A stretch of DNA of 64,000 nucleotides from Bolinopsis microptera (Eukaryota > Ctenophora > Tentaculata > Lobata > Bolinopsidae): positions 14,961,837 through 15,025,836 of the forward strand of contig NC_087073.1 in assembly GCF_026151205.1 (NCBI RefSeq). Direction: 5' to 3'. A model generated the notes under the pieces. The model worked only from the letters and a program-made list of their open reading frames with translations. It was not told where the DNA came from and searched no databases. Every line of letters starts with the position of its first letter. Position 1 is the stretch's first letter. The position numbers and the translations under genes are program-made. Positions 12,727 to 23,634 of the stretch are shown piece after piece.

Positions 12727-12847
12727 GGCTAAATATGTTTTTAAAATACTGAAGACTCAAATTAGGGACAGATTCAAGAGAATAAAAACAATTTACAGTG
12801 GAAAAAATATCAAGTTAAATTTTTGAAATGAAATGAAAATATCCCTC

Positions 12848-13237
12848 CTAACAATTGTACCCAAAGGCACTCCAATAGACGTCACAAGCCGAGCTGATCA
12901 TCTGACTGAAAGTAACATCCTCCAATGTGAGTACACTGAAATATGTCGCTACACTAGCTGATATGCGAATGGAAGGACAGTCCGGTCCTTTTAGTGAGAC
13001 AGTAACAACTGGTTTGGAAACAAACCCACACTCCGTGATGTTGAAATACTGGTAAGCTCTTCCATGATGATTCCTCCATCTGCAGTAACCAACTTGGCTG
13101 TGTCTTGAAAGACCAGCACAAGTCAATGCACATTCCTGGGGTCTAACTGAACCGTCGGGAGTGCTTAAGATCTTTAGTTCACTTACAAAAGCAGGGTTAA
13201 CTAAGATAACAGTCAACAGACAGCTGAATACCTTCAT
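12848..13237 (-). CDS. Secreted cysteine-rich lectin-like protein, intact copy
   Basis: A short one-exon secreted protein of 129 residues. I chose the internal ATG at 13237 because it opens a clear signal peptide (MKVFSCLLTVILVNPAFVS). The mature part has paired cysteines in ECALTCAG, a GYCRW segment, ECGFVSKPVVTVSL and DCPSI, and ends in WSAFGYNC before the stop. The C-terminal half resembles repeats seen in secreted or adhesive proteins of early-branching animals, but I cannot name the family or ligand. The tandem copies downstream are broken; a related gene lies at 62867-63278. Its 5' flank (13238-13546) is duplicated at about 15619-15911. Confidence 0.6.
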   Translation of the reverse strand: MKVFSCLLTVILVNPAFVSELKILSTPDGSVRPQECALTCAGLSRHSQVGYCRWRNHHGRAYQYFNITECGFVSKPVVTVSLKGPDCPSIRISASVATYFSVLTLEDVTFSQMISSACDVYWSAFGYNC

Positions 13238-13546
13238 CTCATAAATAAGGAAGAAAACGGAACAGTCTTCGATCAATGATTGAAGCTTACAACTTTGAGC
13301 TTTTACGAATTTGTCCAACTTTTAGCCTTAATGTTCCAGAAGAAAATCAGGCGGTGACAGATGTTAAATGTTTATTTAATTTACATAGATTATATGTTTA
13401 TTTTATACTACTCGTAGAGATGTGCTGAATTTATTAACGTGGAAACTCTGACATATTATCGTGCGACAGTGTAACAGCTGTCAAAGATTCGCCTCAAAGT
13501 TACTGAGACATCAACAGCGAAATTAGATTTTATCCTTATATATATA

Positions 13547-14166
13547 CTAGTGTAACCCGGCCTACGGCCGGGATTTCACTGCCGCAGTTAAAAAGGGTAG
13601 GAGTAATTACCCGCTGAGTCAAAACCCGCATTAGGTGACCCAATAGTTTCTTAAACAATAATCTCATAATCAGTTATTTCTTGTGGATAATTAAGTCATT
13701 ATTAGCCATGAGGCACCACAGTCACTCCATGATCATAAGGTCTGAACACCGAGTATTACACCTTATCACTCCCGTCTTGAACCGCTTTCTATTTTTATTT
13801 AAATCGTTATAGAAATTAACCCTTGTTAACTCCGCACCACACCCGCATATTATATTTGAAAACACGCATAACGCTGTCTTATGAAAGTATGAAATCTCCC
13901 TACAGTTGAAACAAAGCGGCCGCAAGAGTGAGCTCTGATATTACGTGGGGCTAAACTAATTACGGTACATGTTATCCTCCTCGTTCTCTCTCCCATCCAT
14001 TTATGTCACATTTCTGGAACAAAATCATCAATTAAACCACTTACCACCGGCCGATTTTTTAAACAATTTGCTTATGGGCTTCGTCAGAGTTTTGTCGACA
14101 CTATACCGAAAAAACCAGTCCCGTAACTTTTACCGTCTTTTTTGTATAACCGTTCGGAAATTTCAA

Positions 14167-14203
<37 letters not shown>

Positions 14204-14226
14204 TTTCTTGGTTTTATTAAGGTTGA
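13547..14226 (-). mobile_element. Non-autonomous Helitron, copy 1
   Basis: On the minus strand it starts TCAACCTTAATAA at 14226 and ends with the hairpin CCCGGCCGTAGGCCGGG followed by TTACA and CTAG at 13547, with T after it. A hairpin about 5-12 nt before CTRR, a 5' TC start and insertion between A and T are the Helitron hallmarks. It abuts copy 2 head to tail. The interior carries an AC microsatellite (14168-14200) and no Rep/helicase coding. Confidence 0.8.
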
Positions 14227-14994
14227 CTAGTGTAACCCGGCCTACGGCCGGGATTTCACTGCCGCAGTTAAAAAGGGTAGGAGTAATTACCCGCTGAGTC
14301 AGAACCCGCATTAGGTGACCCAATAGTTTCTTAAACAATAATCTCATAATCAGTTATTTCTTGTGGATAATTAAGTCATTATTAGCCATGAGGCACCACA
14401 CTCCATGATCATAAGGTCTGAACACCGAGTATTACACCTCATCACTCCCGTCTTGAACCGCTTTCTATTTGTATTTAAATCGTTATAGAAATTAACCCTT
14501 GTTAACTCCGCACCACACCCGCATATTATATTTGAAAACACGCATAACATTGTCGTATGAACTCTCTCTCTCTCTCTCTCTCTCTGCAGTCCAAACAGAC
14601 CCCAAACACTAACAGTCCCCCCTCCCCTAATAAGCTTAAGGTATAACATTACAGCGAATCTTCTGGGCTAATCCAATTATGACGCTACTTAAATGCAGCT
14701 ATAACATATTACACAGTAATGAGAGAGAGAGCAAGCCCCGTAACTCTTGCCGTTCTGCTCACGCAATTTTATGTAACATTTGTGGTACAAAACCATCAAT
14801 TAAACCACTTACCATCGGCCGATTTAAAAAAAAATTTCCTATGGGCTTTATCAGAGTTTTGTCGACACTATACCGAAAAAATCAGTCCCGTAACTCTTAC
14901 CGTTTTTTTTGTATAACCGACCGGAAATTACACACGGACAGACAGACAGACAGACACACACACACACACACACATTCTGGTGTTATTAAGGTGA
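14227..14994 (-). mobile_element. Non-autonomous Helitron, copy 2
   Basis: Same family as copy 1: it begins TCACCTTAATAACACC at 14994 on the minus strand and ends with the identical hairpin and CTAG at 14227. It differs by CT (14560-14585), GACA and CA microsatellite expansions. The flanking DNA rejoins as TTATA/TAATAAGG, and an unoccupied paralogous site reading CCTTATATAATAAGG is present at 15906-15920, confirming both outer boundaries. Confidence 0.8.
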
Positions 14995-15372
14995 TAATAA
15001 GGTTATGTATGTTTATCCAACTTGTTCTTAACAATGATTTTTGGAGCAACTGTTGTCACGTTCCCTCACAGGGACTAGGACAATTATTTAAAAAAAGTAA
15101 AGATCAAACTGTTTCTCCCCTGGTGTGTTTGCGCTGTTCAGCTATAAAGCTATAAGGGATCGCTCATTTATTATGCAAACCAGATCTTTGTCACTTTCGC
15201 TTTCGACCCTCTCTCGCTTTCGACCCACTCTCGGGCACTCTCGTGATTTAAGCCACAGTAAGCATTGAGAAACATTACGAGCGAGACTGTGCAGCAGGGA
15301 GATATATCATTGGAATTTGGATCAACATATTTGGTAAGAGGTACCCTGCGGTTACAATTTAGGATTTAGGGT

Positions 15373-15618
15373 TTAGATCTTTTGTAATTTGTATCTACTG
15401 AAATTGGATCGATGCCCAAATACTGATAAGTGGGGTGATAGTAAATTTCTACCGTGATTCAATCTTAGATAAAATTCTTCTGTATAACTGGAATGTTGAC
15501 TAAATTCCTTCCATCCATATCCCAGGGTCCGTTCTTTACCGCTGCTTAAGATCTTTATTTCACTCAGAAAAGCAGGGTAAACTAAGATAACAATCAACAG
15601 ACAGCTGAATACCTTCAT
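15373..15618 (-). pseudogene. Truncated lectin-like gene copy 2
   Basis: The signal peptide (MKVFSCLLIVILVYPAFLS) and first residues (EIKILSS) match the intact gene at 12848-13237, then the sequence switches abruptly at about 15540 to an unrelated 55-codon tail without the conserved cysteines. The upstream region is nearly identical to that of the intact gene. I read this as a copy broken by a deletion or junction; a short secreted product remains formally possible. Confidence 0.65.
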
Positions 15619-16273
15619 CTCATAAATAAGGAAGAAAACGGAACAGTCTTCAATCAATGATTGAAGCTTACAACTTTGAGCTTTTACGAATTTGTCCAAC
15701 TTTTCGCCTTAATGTTCCAGAAGAAAATCTGACGGTGACAGATGTTAAATGTTTATTTAATTTACATAGACATGTTCATTTTATACTACTCCTAGAGATG
15801 CGCTGAATTTATTAACATGGAAACTCTGACATATTATCGTGCGACAGTGTAACAGCTGTCGAAGATTCGCCTCAAAGAGACATCAACAGCGAAATTAGAT
15901 TTTATCCTTATATAATAAGGTTATGTATGTTTATCCAACTTGTTCTTAACAATGATTTTTGGAGCAACTGTTGTCACGTTCCCTCACAGGGACTAGGACA
16001 ATTATTAAAAAAAGTAAAGATCAAACTGTTTCTCCCCTGGTGTGTTTGCGCTGTTCAGCCATTTAAGGGATCGCTCATTTATTATGCAAGCCAGATCTTT
16101 GACACTTTCGATTTCGACCCACTCTCGCTTTCGACCCACTCTCGTGATATAAGCCACAGTAAGCGTTGAGAAACATTACGAGCGAGACTGTGCAGCAGGG
16201 AGATATATCATTGGAATTTGGATCAACATATTTGGTAAGAGGTACCCTGCGGTTAAAATTTAGGATTTAGGGT

Positions 16274-16438
16274 TTAGATCTTTTGTAATTTGTATCTACT
16301 GAAATTGGATCGATGCCCAAATACTGATTGGTGGGGTGATAGTAAATTTCGACCGTGATTCAATCTTAGATAAAATTCCTCTGCATAACTGGAATGTTGA
16401 CTAAATTCCTTCCATCCCAGGGTCCGTTCTTTACCGCT
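16274..16438 (-). pseudogene. Lectin-unit fragment, copy 3
   Basis: This repeats the divergent tail of copy 2 (GKERTLG, LRLNHGRNLLSPH, GHRSNFSRYKLQKI) and stops matching at about 16438, before the signal-peptide region. Further duplicated sequence in inverted orientation lies at about 17695-17960. Confidence 0.6.
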
Positions 16439-16441
16439 GGA

Positions 16442-17480
16442 GGTCTGCCAACTGCTCACTGTCGTGAAGTAGAAGACTCACTCTCTCAACTCAGTGCTAT
16501 ACTACCCGAATATGACAAAAGGAAGTATGTGTTTTTTATCATTTTGAGATAATCGCAAGTTTGCGAAGGCCGTTTTTTTACACCTTATATGCTCGGTGGC
16601 TTACTTGCAGAGATTTCCTGTTATACCAAAATTTGTCAAATTTGGGAAGTATAGTCGTATAGAGAAAGAGAAGAGTGTAGTTCGTCTGAAGTTCCCATCC
16701 TGTGATAGTCACTACAATCAAGATGCCGGGAGGTCTGCTGAGGTCTGGTGCATTGAGTATGTGCTTTGTTGGATCATGGTTTTAGACAAAGGGAAGATTT
16801 TAACGATTTTTAGGCTTATGTCACTGAAGATGACGTCTTGCAACATGTTTGACGATAGCCTGTAAATTGTTAGTTTGATCTCAGTATTTACAACAAATCA
16901 TCTAGCTTGATTGATTCTAAGGAAGAAAAAAAATTTCTCTGCTTAAAGAGGAATGTCACATACCCCCTTTAGATTTTCAATTGAGGTATGTGAAAAATCG
17001 CCAAGTTAATAACCGGATTTTCAAATCGGACTGTAACAAGAAGTTAGCAATGTCAGGACTGAATTTATCTGAATCAGAGTTACCCTGGATCACATGTATT
17101 GCAACATATATATTCCCAACGTTCCTTTGCGTTAGAGTCTAAGAAATGTACAGTTTTGGGTTTCTTGTCAGGCTCCAACTGATGGTTACCATACCAGGAC
17201 ATACCACCCCCACATATATTAGCGGCTGTCTGTCCTTTCCTAAAATTATGATGTCAAGTAACACCATTTTTATCGTTATCCAGTTCAACTACACTCCACA
17301 CTCCTCACTGATTTCAAATGTTTCGTAGTGTCCCTGTTGGCTTTATCCCTAACATTAACAACTCAGGACGTTAGCGCATCAAGCTCAACAAGTTGTGACA
17401 AGAAGAGTAGTCTCATGACATACTGCCGAGCAGTTTCTGAGAGGGATCTGAACAAAGCTAGACATGTTGCTGAGTGGGTG
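16442..17480 (+). other. Possible exon remnants, unrecognised
   Basis: Three plus-strand stretches look exon-like but could not be joined in phase: 16442-16525 (encoding VEDSLSQLSAILPEYDK before a GTATGT donor), 16612-16724 (RFPVIPKFVKFGKYSR after a TTGCAG acceptor) and about 17365-17480 ([18 protein letters not shown], ending in TAA). No family was recognised. They may belong to a decayed gene or mobile element. Confidence 0.25.
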
Positions 17481-17694
17481 TAAAGTCGGTCTTGTGTAAT
17501 TTGAGGCAGTTACTGTATGTGCTCGTGGATGTTCCTGATCTTCACTTTTTCTCCGCCTCCCATCACAGCTTACTTGGATTATTAAAACTGTTAATTTGTA
17601 TTTATTTGATTTATTAATCAAAATAATCTAAGAATTTGATTGTGGGACATATTATCTAAGACAAGGATCCCGATAGAGCGATAGAGCCCTAGAA

Positions 17695-17960
17695 TGGAAA
17701 AATTCAGTCAACATTCCAATTATGCAGAAGAATGTTATCTAAGATTGAATCACGGTCGACATTTAATATTACCTCACCTTTCAGTATTTGGGCATCGATC
17801 CAATTTCAGTAGATACAAATTACAAATGATCTAATATAAACCCTAAATCTTAAATCCTAACCTTAAGTCTACCGACAAAAGGATATATCTTTAATCTTGG
17901 CAAATATGTTGATCCTAATTCCAATGATGTAATATCTCTCTGTTTTGCTGCACAGTCGTG
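17695..17960 (+). repeat. Inverted fragment of the lectin-unit duplication
   Basis: Reverse complement of about 16185-16410, for example GGGCATCGATCCAATTTCAG at 17790 against its complement near 16300. More diverged than the tandem units, so probably an older copy. Confidence 0.7.
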
Positions 17961-19550
17961 CATGTAATGTCATCAGTCAGTTCTTCATCGTCGAACTGGC
18001 CGGTTGACTATACTCTCAATCCATCCTTGTGCTTGCCTAGAAAACTTTATTCAATACCAAAGGAAATAACACTCACATGTCAGATCACTGGGTAAACGCT
18101 AAACATTTTTAGTGCAGTACTTTCCTAATAAATGCTCCCAAAACGTTATATCACACATTTTGATACATGCCTATCAAGACAACATAAACAATTGTTATCG
18201 AAGGTAAGGGTTACTATCGTTATTACATAATATGAATGCCATAACATGCCTAAGCCCTAAAGACTAACAAAATAAACGGCAGAAAAGCTTTGATACGAAA
18301 CTTTCTTGGCTATCATTTGAACAAAGCTTTCTCCGGATAATCAGCTTCCAGTCGAGATGATGACTTGTGTCACTCACAATTACCTCACTAATAGTGAAAT
18401 CTGAGTCAAAACTGTGAAATTTCAGTCAAGAAAATGGCAGAAAAGCTTCTGTTTATAAGTTGTTCAAAATGTCCCCATCTTTTCTAGTGATTTTCCGTTT
18501 ATCAAGGGGACGGCAGAAAAGCTGCTCTTAAAAAATCTTCCAAAATCTCTTTTTATATTCTGATGATTTTCCATTTATCAAAGCTTTCTTTAGCTTTCTT
18601 TAGGGATAGATCTTTGAGTACCTCAATCGTGTCTTGTGCCATCCTCAGTGACCTTGCAAGAAGATCATTCAAGAATAATTCAGTCAAAAAAGTGAAATTT
18701 AGGTCGTGGGAAGCTGAAATTTGAAAATGTCCTGCCAGTAGGAGATATTCAAAATGTTCATTGCATCAAAGTTATGTCTGGATATACTGCTTCCAGTGCC
18801 TTGATGGCGACTTGTGTCACTATCACTGACCTTACTGATTGGTCACTGGTCAAAATTTCAGTCAAATTTGCAAAATTACGGTCAAGGGGACAGCATAAAA
18901 AAAAGAAGAAAGAAAAGGGGGGACCCCCAACCCATGTAGCTGAGACACCTCACAGCAAGTAGAACAAAGTGGCTCTTGCTTGTGAACAGCAGAGGCGGCT
19001 ATTGTGGGCGTCCAGGCGTCCGTGGACGCCCTAAAATTATTATCTGGTGGCTGGTGCTTGAAAATAGAAATAGTGATTAGTAATCGTATTCGGAAATATC
19101 TAACCGCAATATAAAGCTCTCTATTTATTCAAACATTCGATTGTAAGCGCATGCATGATGTTTGTGAAATTTTGTGTTGTAGGGTGTCCAATCCTCGTTT
19201 GGACAACTTAGACGCGCAGTTTTAACACATAGTTAATTGTAAACGGTACAAAGCACATCAAGCGCATCCACTACAGGTAATCTATATGATTTGGTTGTCC
19301 AGGACACCTTGCAATCTGAACTGTTATGATACTGCGCGGCTGAGATCGTACACGTGTGTGTCCTGTTTCACTCATGTTATAAATTTTTGTTTTTGTTTAT
19401 CTGCTGTCGCCTGTGACACATTACATGCATGAGGCACTGTGGCCTGTGTGTAACTGTAATGTACGTTGGAATAATTTAATTAATTAATTAACTCTCTGCT
19501 ATGGTAATGGTATTGTATGCAGTCATCAGTGAATAGACATTAGACATCGG
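17961..19550. other. Repeat-rich intergenic DNA
   Basis: Contains degenerate repeats sharing phrases such as CTTCCAAAATCTCTTT and GATGATTTTCC at about 18480-18590 and again at 21975-22040, and AATTTAGGTCG near 18695 and 22683. No gene was supported. The stretch from about 18985 (CAGAGGCGGCTATTG) may be one end of a hAT-like element. Confidence 0.4.
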
Positions 19551-19857
19551 CAGTTTAGGGGGGGGGGGGGGGGGAGCTTGGGGCGGCCCCCAAGCCCCCT
19601 CCCCCAGTCGGTCGGACAAAACTGCCAGCCAGCTCCCACGAGCTGCCTCTGGTGAACAGTGCATCAAGTACCTGCCGAAGCGGTGGGTTAGGAGTCGCCC
19701 CTGGGATCATTTCGTCCGTTGAATTGTATACAATATAAAATAGTACAGTAGAATATCTACAAAATTTACATATAAACAAATCTAGGAGACCTCAAAGCTC
19801 AAAGGATAGGATGAGGTTGATAGGATAAGGTTGATAGGATGAGGTTGATAGGATGAG

Positions 19858-20358
19858 ATTGACGGAAATGTCTTGCAGTTCAATATGCTGGGCCTTTAAT
19901 CTCCCTCTGATTCCCCTCAGTGCAATGAGCGTAATTCTTAACAGATCAAATCTGAATCGTGTTCTGATATGATATTTTACCTGACTGGCTCTTGGCTTCT
20001 TTTTTGTGGTCAGCTATCATCTCAGAGACACGATCTACAAACACAGTGCTGAGCGGTCTCATATCTCCGGAGGTTGTGAAGACTAGAGGGACAAAGGATC
20101 CTTTCTCTGACTGAAGTACTCTCTCTTCATACAAATCTTTCTTTTCTCATGATCTCTATAGATCTTATCAAGCGGCTTAAACGCATTTGTGTTGCAGTTA
20201 GGATGTGTGACCCTGATGTCAAAGAATGTTTTTTCAAAGGGTGCATACAGTCCGACAGCTGCAACATCAAAACGGGCTTCATCCGGGTGTTGGTCTTCCT
20301 TAAGAATGAGCTTGGTTGGACTGTCAGGGGTGCTGGTTCTATCCTTACGTCTTAACAC
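19858..20358 (-). mobile_element. Retroelement C-terminal domain fragment, frameshifted
   Basis: Minus-strand pieces read ARFDVAAVGLYAPFEKTFFDIRV (within 20280-20200), then in other frames KGSFVPLVFTTSGDM (about 20095-20050) and FRFDLLR with LIALRGIRG (about 19960-19895). The same order occurs at 56311-57311. I recall this module from the C-terminal end of retroelement-type proteins in invertebrate genomes; the D..(F)FD.RV spacing could reflect a PD-(D/E)XK-like nuclease, which is inference. At least two frame shifts make this copy dead. Confidence 0.55.
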
Positions 20359-20764
20359 TTTGCTTCTCAGAGGAATAAAGCAGCTGTGTCTCTTATGGCA
20401 TTGTGGTGCATGGAAATGTATCCACCTAGTTTACAATAATATAAAGGGCATGGTAGACACTGTTTACATTTCTGCAAGCACCTTTACATTTCCCTAAAAA
20501 TTATTCTGCTTCTGAAATTTTGGCTCTAGTAAGAGAACAACAATTTCAAGTAATTAATAAATGTGACATGTAATTGTAAGATTACAATTGAATAGACCCA
20601 GCGCGCGGCGCTTACAGCCGCACCTAAGGATTTCTCAACAATGTGTGGCTGTGTGCGTGTAGTAAAATCTCTAAAAAAGTGTGTATCAGAGCAAAACGCG
20701 CAGTTTTGCTAGTACTTTAGTTAAGTTTTCGAAATTGTCCCAAAGTCCAACGACAATTTGGCGT

Positions 20765-20836
20765 CCCCCTAAGATGCCCCCCCCCCCCCCCCCCCCCGCA
20801 CAGCGGGGTCAGCGGGGCTCTTCGCTACGCCACTGG
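20765..20836. mobile_element. Possible hAT-like terminus with poly-C tract
   Basis: A long C tract is followed by CAGCGGGGCTCTTCG and CTACGCCACTG, which resembles the right end of CAGTGGCGTAG-type hAT elements. No matching left terminus or target duplication was established, so this is tentative. Confidence 0.35.
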
Positions 20837-20837
20837 A

Positions 20838-21387
20838 TACAGTCCAGAGAACTGTTAAAACCGCTGTAGAAAATACTGTTCAAGCTGAAATTAAGTCTTA
20901 CAGTGCTACTGTGTCAAAACATTCCCACAGTGCTGCCTCCACTTTCACTGCAGAGAACTTTAAGAAAGTAGTTCAGAATCTGGTAGCTGAAGAGGATCGC
21001 AGCAGAAATGTGTTGATTTTTGGTCTCAAGGAGGATGCAGGAGAGAAACTTGGCGATAAAATTTGCGATGTGTTTGAACAAATGGCAGAGAAGCCACGCT
21101 TTGAAGCTGCTCGAATTGGGAATAAAGCTGTAAAGCTGCTGAAAAACATAGAGCTGTCAAAGCATCATTTGGAAGCTCTAGCACCGTTCATCAGATACTG
21201 ATCAAAGCTAAAGAACTCAGACTGTCTCAGTGTTTCAAAACTGTCTTTGTTTCACCGGATCGGTCGCCGGAGGAGCGTGCAGTACATAGACAGTTGGTTC
21301 TAGATTTGAAGAAGAAGGTTCACGGAAAATCCTAATAAACGTTATTTTATCAGGACTGGTAAAATTTGTAAGATCAGAGATAGATGA
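20838..21387 (+). mobile_element. LINE ORF1-like remnant
   Basis: Plus-strand coding in three frames: a coiled N-terminal part leading to EEDRSRNVLIFGLKED (about 20990-21035), then a frame change to LIKAKELRLSQCFKTVFVSP with SPEERAVHRQLV (21200-21320), then NPNKRYFIRTGKICKIRDR and a stop at 21387. This order is typical of ORF1 proteins of several LINE clades. The two frame shifts make it non-functional. The tail about 21540-21630 ends in ATTTC-type repeats, like a LINE 3' end. Confidence 0.65.
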
Positions 21388-22059
21388 GTAAGATATAATA
21401 GTTTATTTCTTATTTGATAAAATAGATATTATATATATTTTTGGCCATTTTATATGAACTCTTACACTTTACATTTACTGGGAAAATACATGCATTCTGG
21501 AGTTTAAATTATCATTTTTGTCACCACGCCAGCCGCATTTGAAGTCGGCAATTTTTATTTTTAATAATATTGGTTGTTGATAAGCGGGACATAAATGCTT
21601 ATTATTTCATTTTATTTCATTTCATATGAATATAACATTATATTACTGGGCCGCGCTCAGCCTGTCATTCCGCCAAATCTATATGTTAATGAACATAATA
21701 GCCTGGGGTCCTCAGGTAAAACATTATATTGATTGTTTTGTGGTAGACAAAAATTTTTTAAATAAATTTGTTTTTCTTTAGATTAACAATTAAATAATAT
21801 ATATATATATATAAGGCACTAATTGGATCTTCCAACCATGCCGTAGGCGTATGCTGTTTTGGAACTCCTGCATGTTTAAAACATAGTTAAGGTCCTTCAG
21901 CGGTAGTATAGTGTCGAGAGCCAATTTTTTGAGGCTTCTTTCTCTTTTGCTTGCAGTCTAGGTGGTTCTCACTCAGAAAAGCTGCTCTTCAAAATCTTCC
22001 AAAATCTCTTTATCATATTTTGATGATTTTCCGTTAATATCGTTAAGCTTTTTTTAAAA

Positions 22060-22460
22060 ATTGACGGATGTTACTCGTCTAAATTTCTTCGAAGTAGCGC
22101 GCGCCGCTTTCTTCTCGAAATGGCCCGACGGCAAGTGCTACGAAGTAGCGCGCGCCGGGCCAGATCATTAACAATGGTCAATTTTAAAATAGAACTGCAG
22201 TGAGACGTGAGTACCTCAATCGTGTTTTGTGCTTGTAGCGCGATGCACTACTATACCACGGGCTGCGTTGCGCATTTGGCATTAACAATTAAATAATGCT
22301 TCTCGCAATCATGTAGTAGATCGGCAAAATCCACCACTGGGCCATGCAAAGGATTGACATTGACGAATGTTATTCGTCTAAATTTCTTCGAAGTAGCCCG
22401 ATGGCAAATGCTACGAAGTAGCGCGCGCCGGCCAGACCATTAACAATGGTCAAGATTGAC
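22060..22460. repeat. CpG-rich duplicated palindromic units
   Basis: Two direct copies of a unit containing CTAAATTTCTTCGAAGTAGC, GCGCGCGCCG and ATTAACAATGGTCAA lie at about 22068-22190 and 22370-22455. They are much richer in CpG than the surroundings. Related GC-rich islands lie at 22790-22890 and 54940-55510. Confidence 0.6.
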
Positions 22461-22789
22461 ATCGTAAATTAATTCTTAACAGGTGCTTAAGGTGATACTC
22501 GTAAAATATTTGTTACATTATAATTAGCGGACTGTCCGCTACGAGTCCAACTCGGCGCGTGTCTTGGTAGGTTATAAACGTACAAATCAATTTTGTGTCA
22601 TCATCATTCCTCAGTGTCTTTATTAGCAATTAGACATGTGACATGGACATGGTCATTCAAAAATGTAATCAAAACAGTAAAATTTAGGTCGCGGAAAGCT
22701 AAAACTTGAAACGCTTTTTCATTTTACTAAATGAATGCGACAATGCAATTAATGAATTTTATTAAGTGAATGACAATAAATGGTAGTGA

Positions 22790-22910
22790 TACAGCTTTGT
22801 ATCACGTGGTGACCCCCACGGTCGCTTCACTTCGACGCTACAGGGGGAGCCGCGCACTTCGTGCGCGGCGGGTCATACAACGTATGACAAATACAGCTAG
22901 ATAAGTGATA
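22790..22910 (-). repeat. CpG-rich stem-loop repeat, copy A
   Basis: Contains the hairpins GCCGCGCACTTCGTGCGCGGC and GTCATACAACGTATGAC. The order GTATCACGTGGTGACCCCCA, GCGCGG hairpin, GGGTCATACAACGTATGAC is found in reverse order and orientation at 55085-55310. Non-coding; probably a short structured mobile repeat. Confidence 0.65.
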
Positions 22911-23634
22911 TCAGATATACACCTTTTAATTTTATAATTCGCCGATTTGGTTCCCTCGACGAACGCACATAATTTAATACATAATAGAGTTCTGACAGTG
23001 TCCTGATTGCATACAATAACAAATAAAAACCAGTTTTACTTTCATCTTTGCACTTTGATGTTTGATAGAAATTGGATATATGACAACTAAATTAATAATA
23101 GCCGCTATCTCAGATATCTCAGACTCTTTACCAAAATTCAAGCATTGTTTAAAAAGTAAATGAGTTTGAGACAACAATCATGTGCACTTTAATAAATTTG
23201 GCGAATTTACACATATTTTGGGGAGAGAAAAAGTTATCTTAACACTTAAGTAATCTTCATAATCTTGAGGCCGTTTCAAACCGTAAAAACATGATGAACT
23301 GCTCCCTCATCACAATATCTACCAACATTCTTTTGGTGTTTAACGTAATCAGTATCACACAACAAAACTGAAAAATCTTTTACAAACATAAAATACTTAT
23401 AATAACAATCAAAATAAGACAACAATTTGATTATTTTCTTTGTGACATGATATTAAAGAAACTATGCCATATAGTAGAAACAATTGAGAACTAATTTATT
23501 CAGAAAGCGGCTTTCAGCACAATTTGTTTTATTCCCATAGTCGTAAACACACGTGGTATACACACGTGGTATTTAAGACACGTGATAAAGACGTGGTAAA
23601 TACAAGCGGTTAAGACACGTAACATTTATAGAGT
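22911..23634. other. Downstream flank of EEA1
   Basis: About 720 bp of AT-rich DNA without a supported gene. Short direct repeats built on ACACGTGGTA lie at 23550-23625, immediately beyond the EEA1 stop codon. Confidence 0.4.

Larger units (their letters stand above)
14995..16438. repeat. Tandem duplication of the lectin-like gene unit, about 917 bp
   Basis: 14995-15610 repeats as about 15912-16438 at high identity, for example GGTTATGTATGTTTATCCAA at 15000 and 15918. Each unit carries a broken 5' part of the lectin-like gene on the minus strand. With the intact gene at 12848-13546 this is a three-unit array; the Helitrons are inserted between the first and second unit. Confidence 0.8.

Noticed and set aside
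13969-14347. Open frames through the AC/GT microsatellite
   Set aside because: Long (TH)n or (VC)n translations are a by-product of the dinucleotide repeat inside a Helitron.
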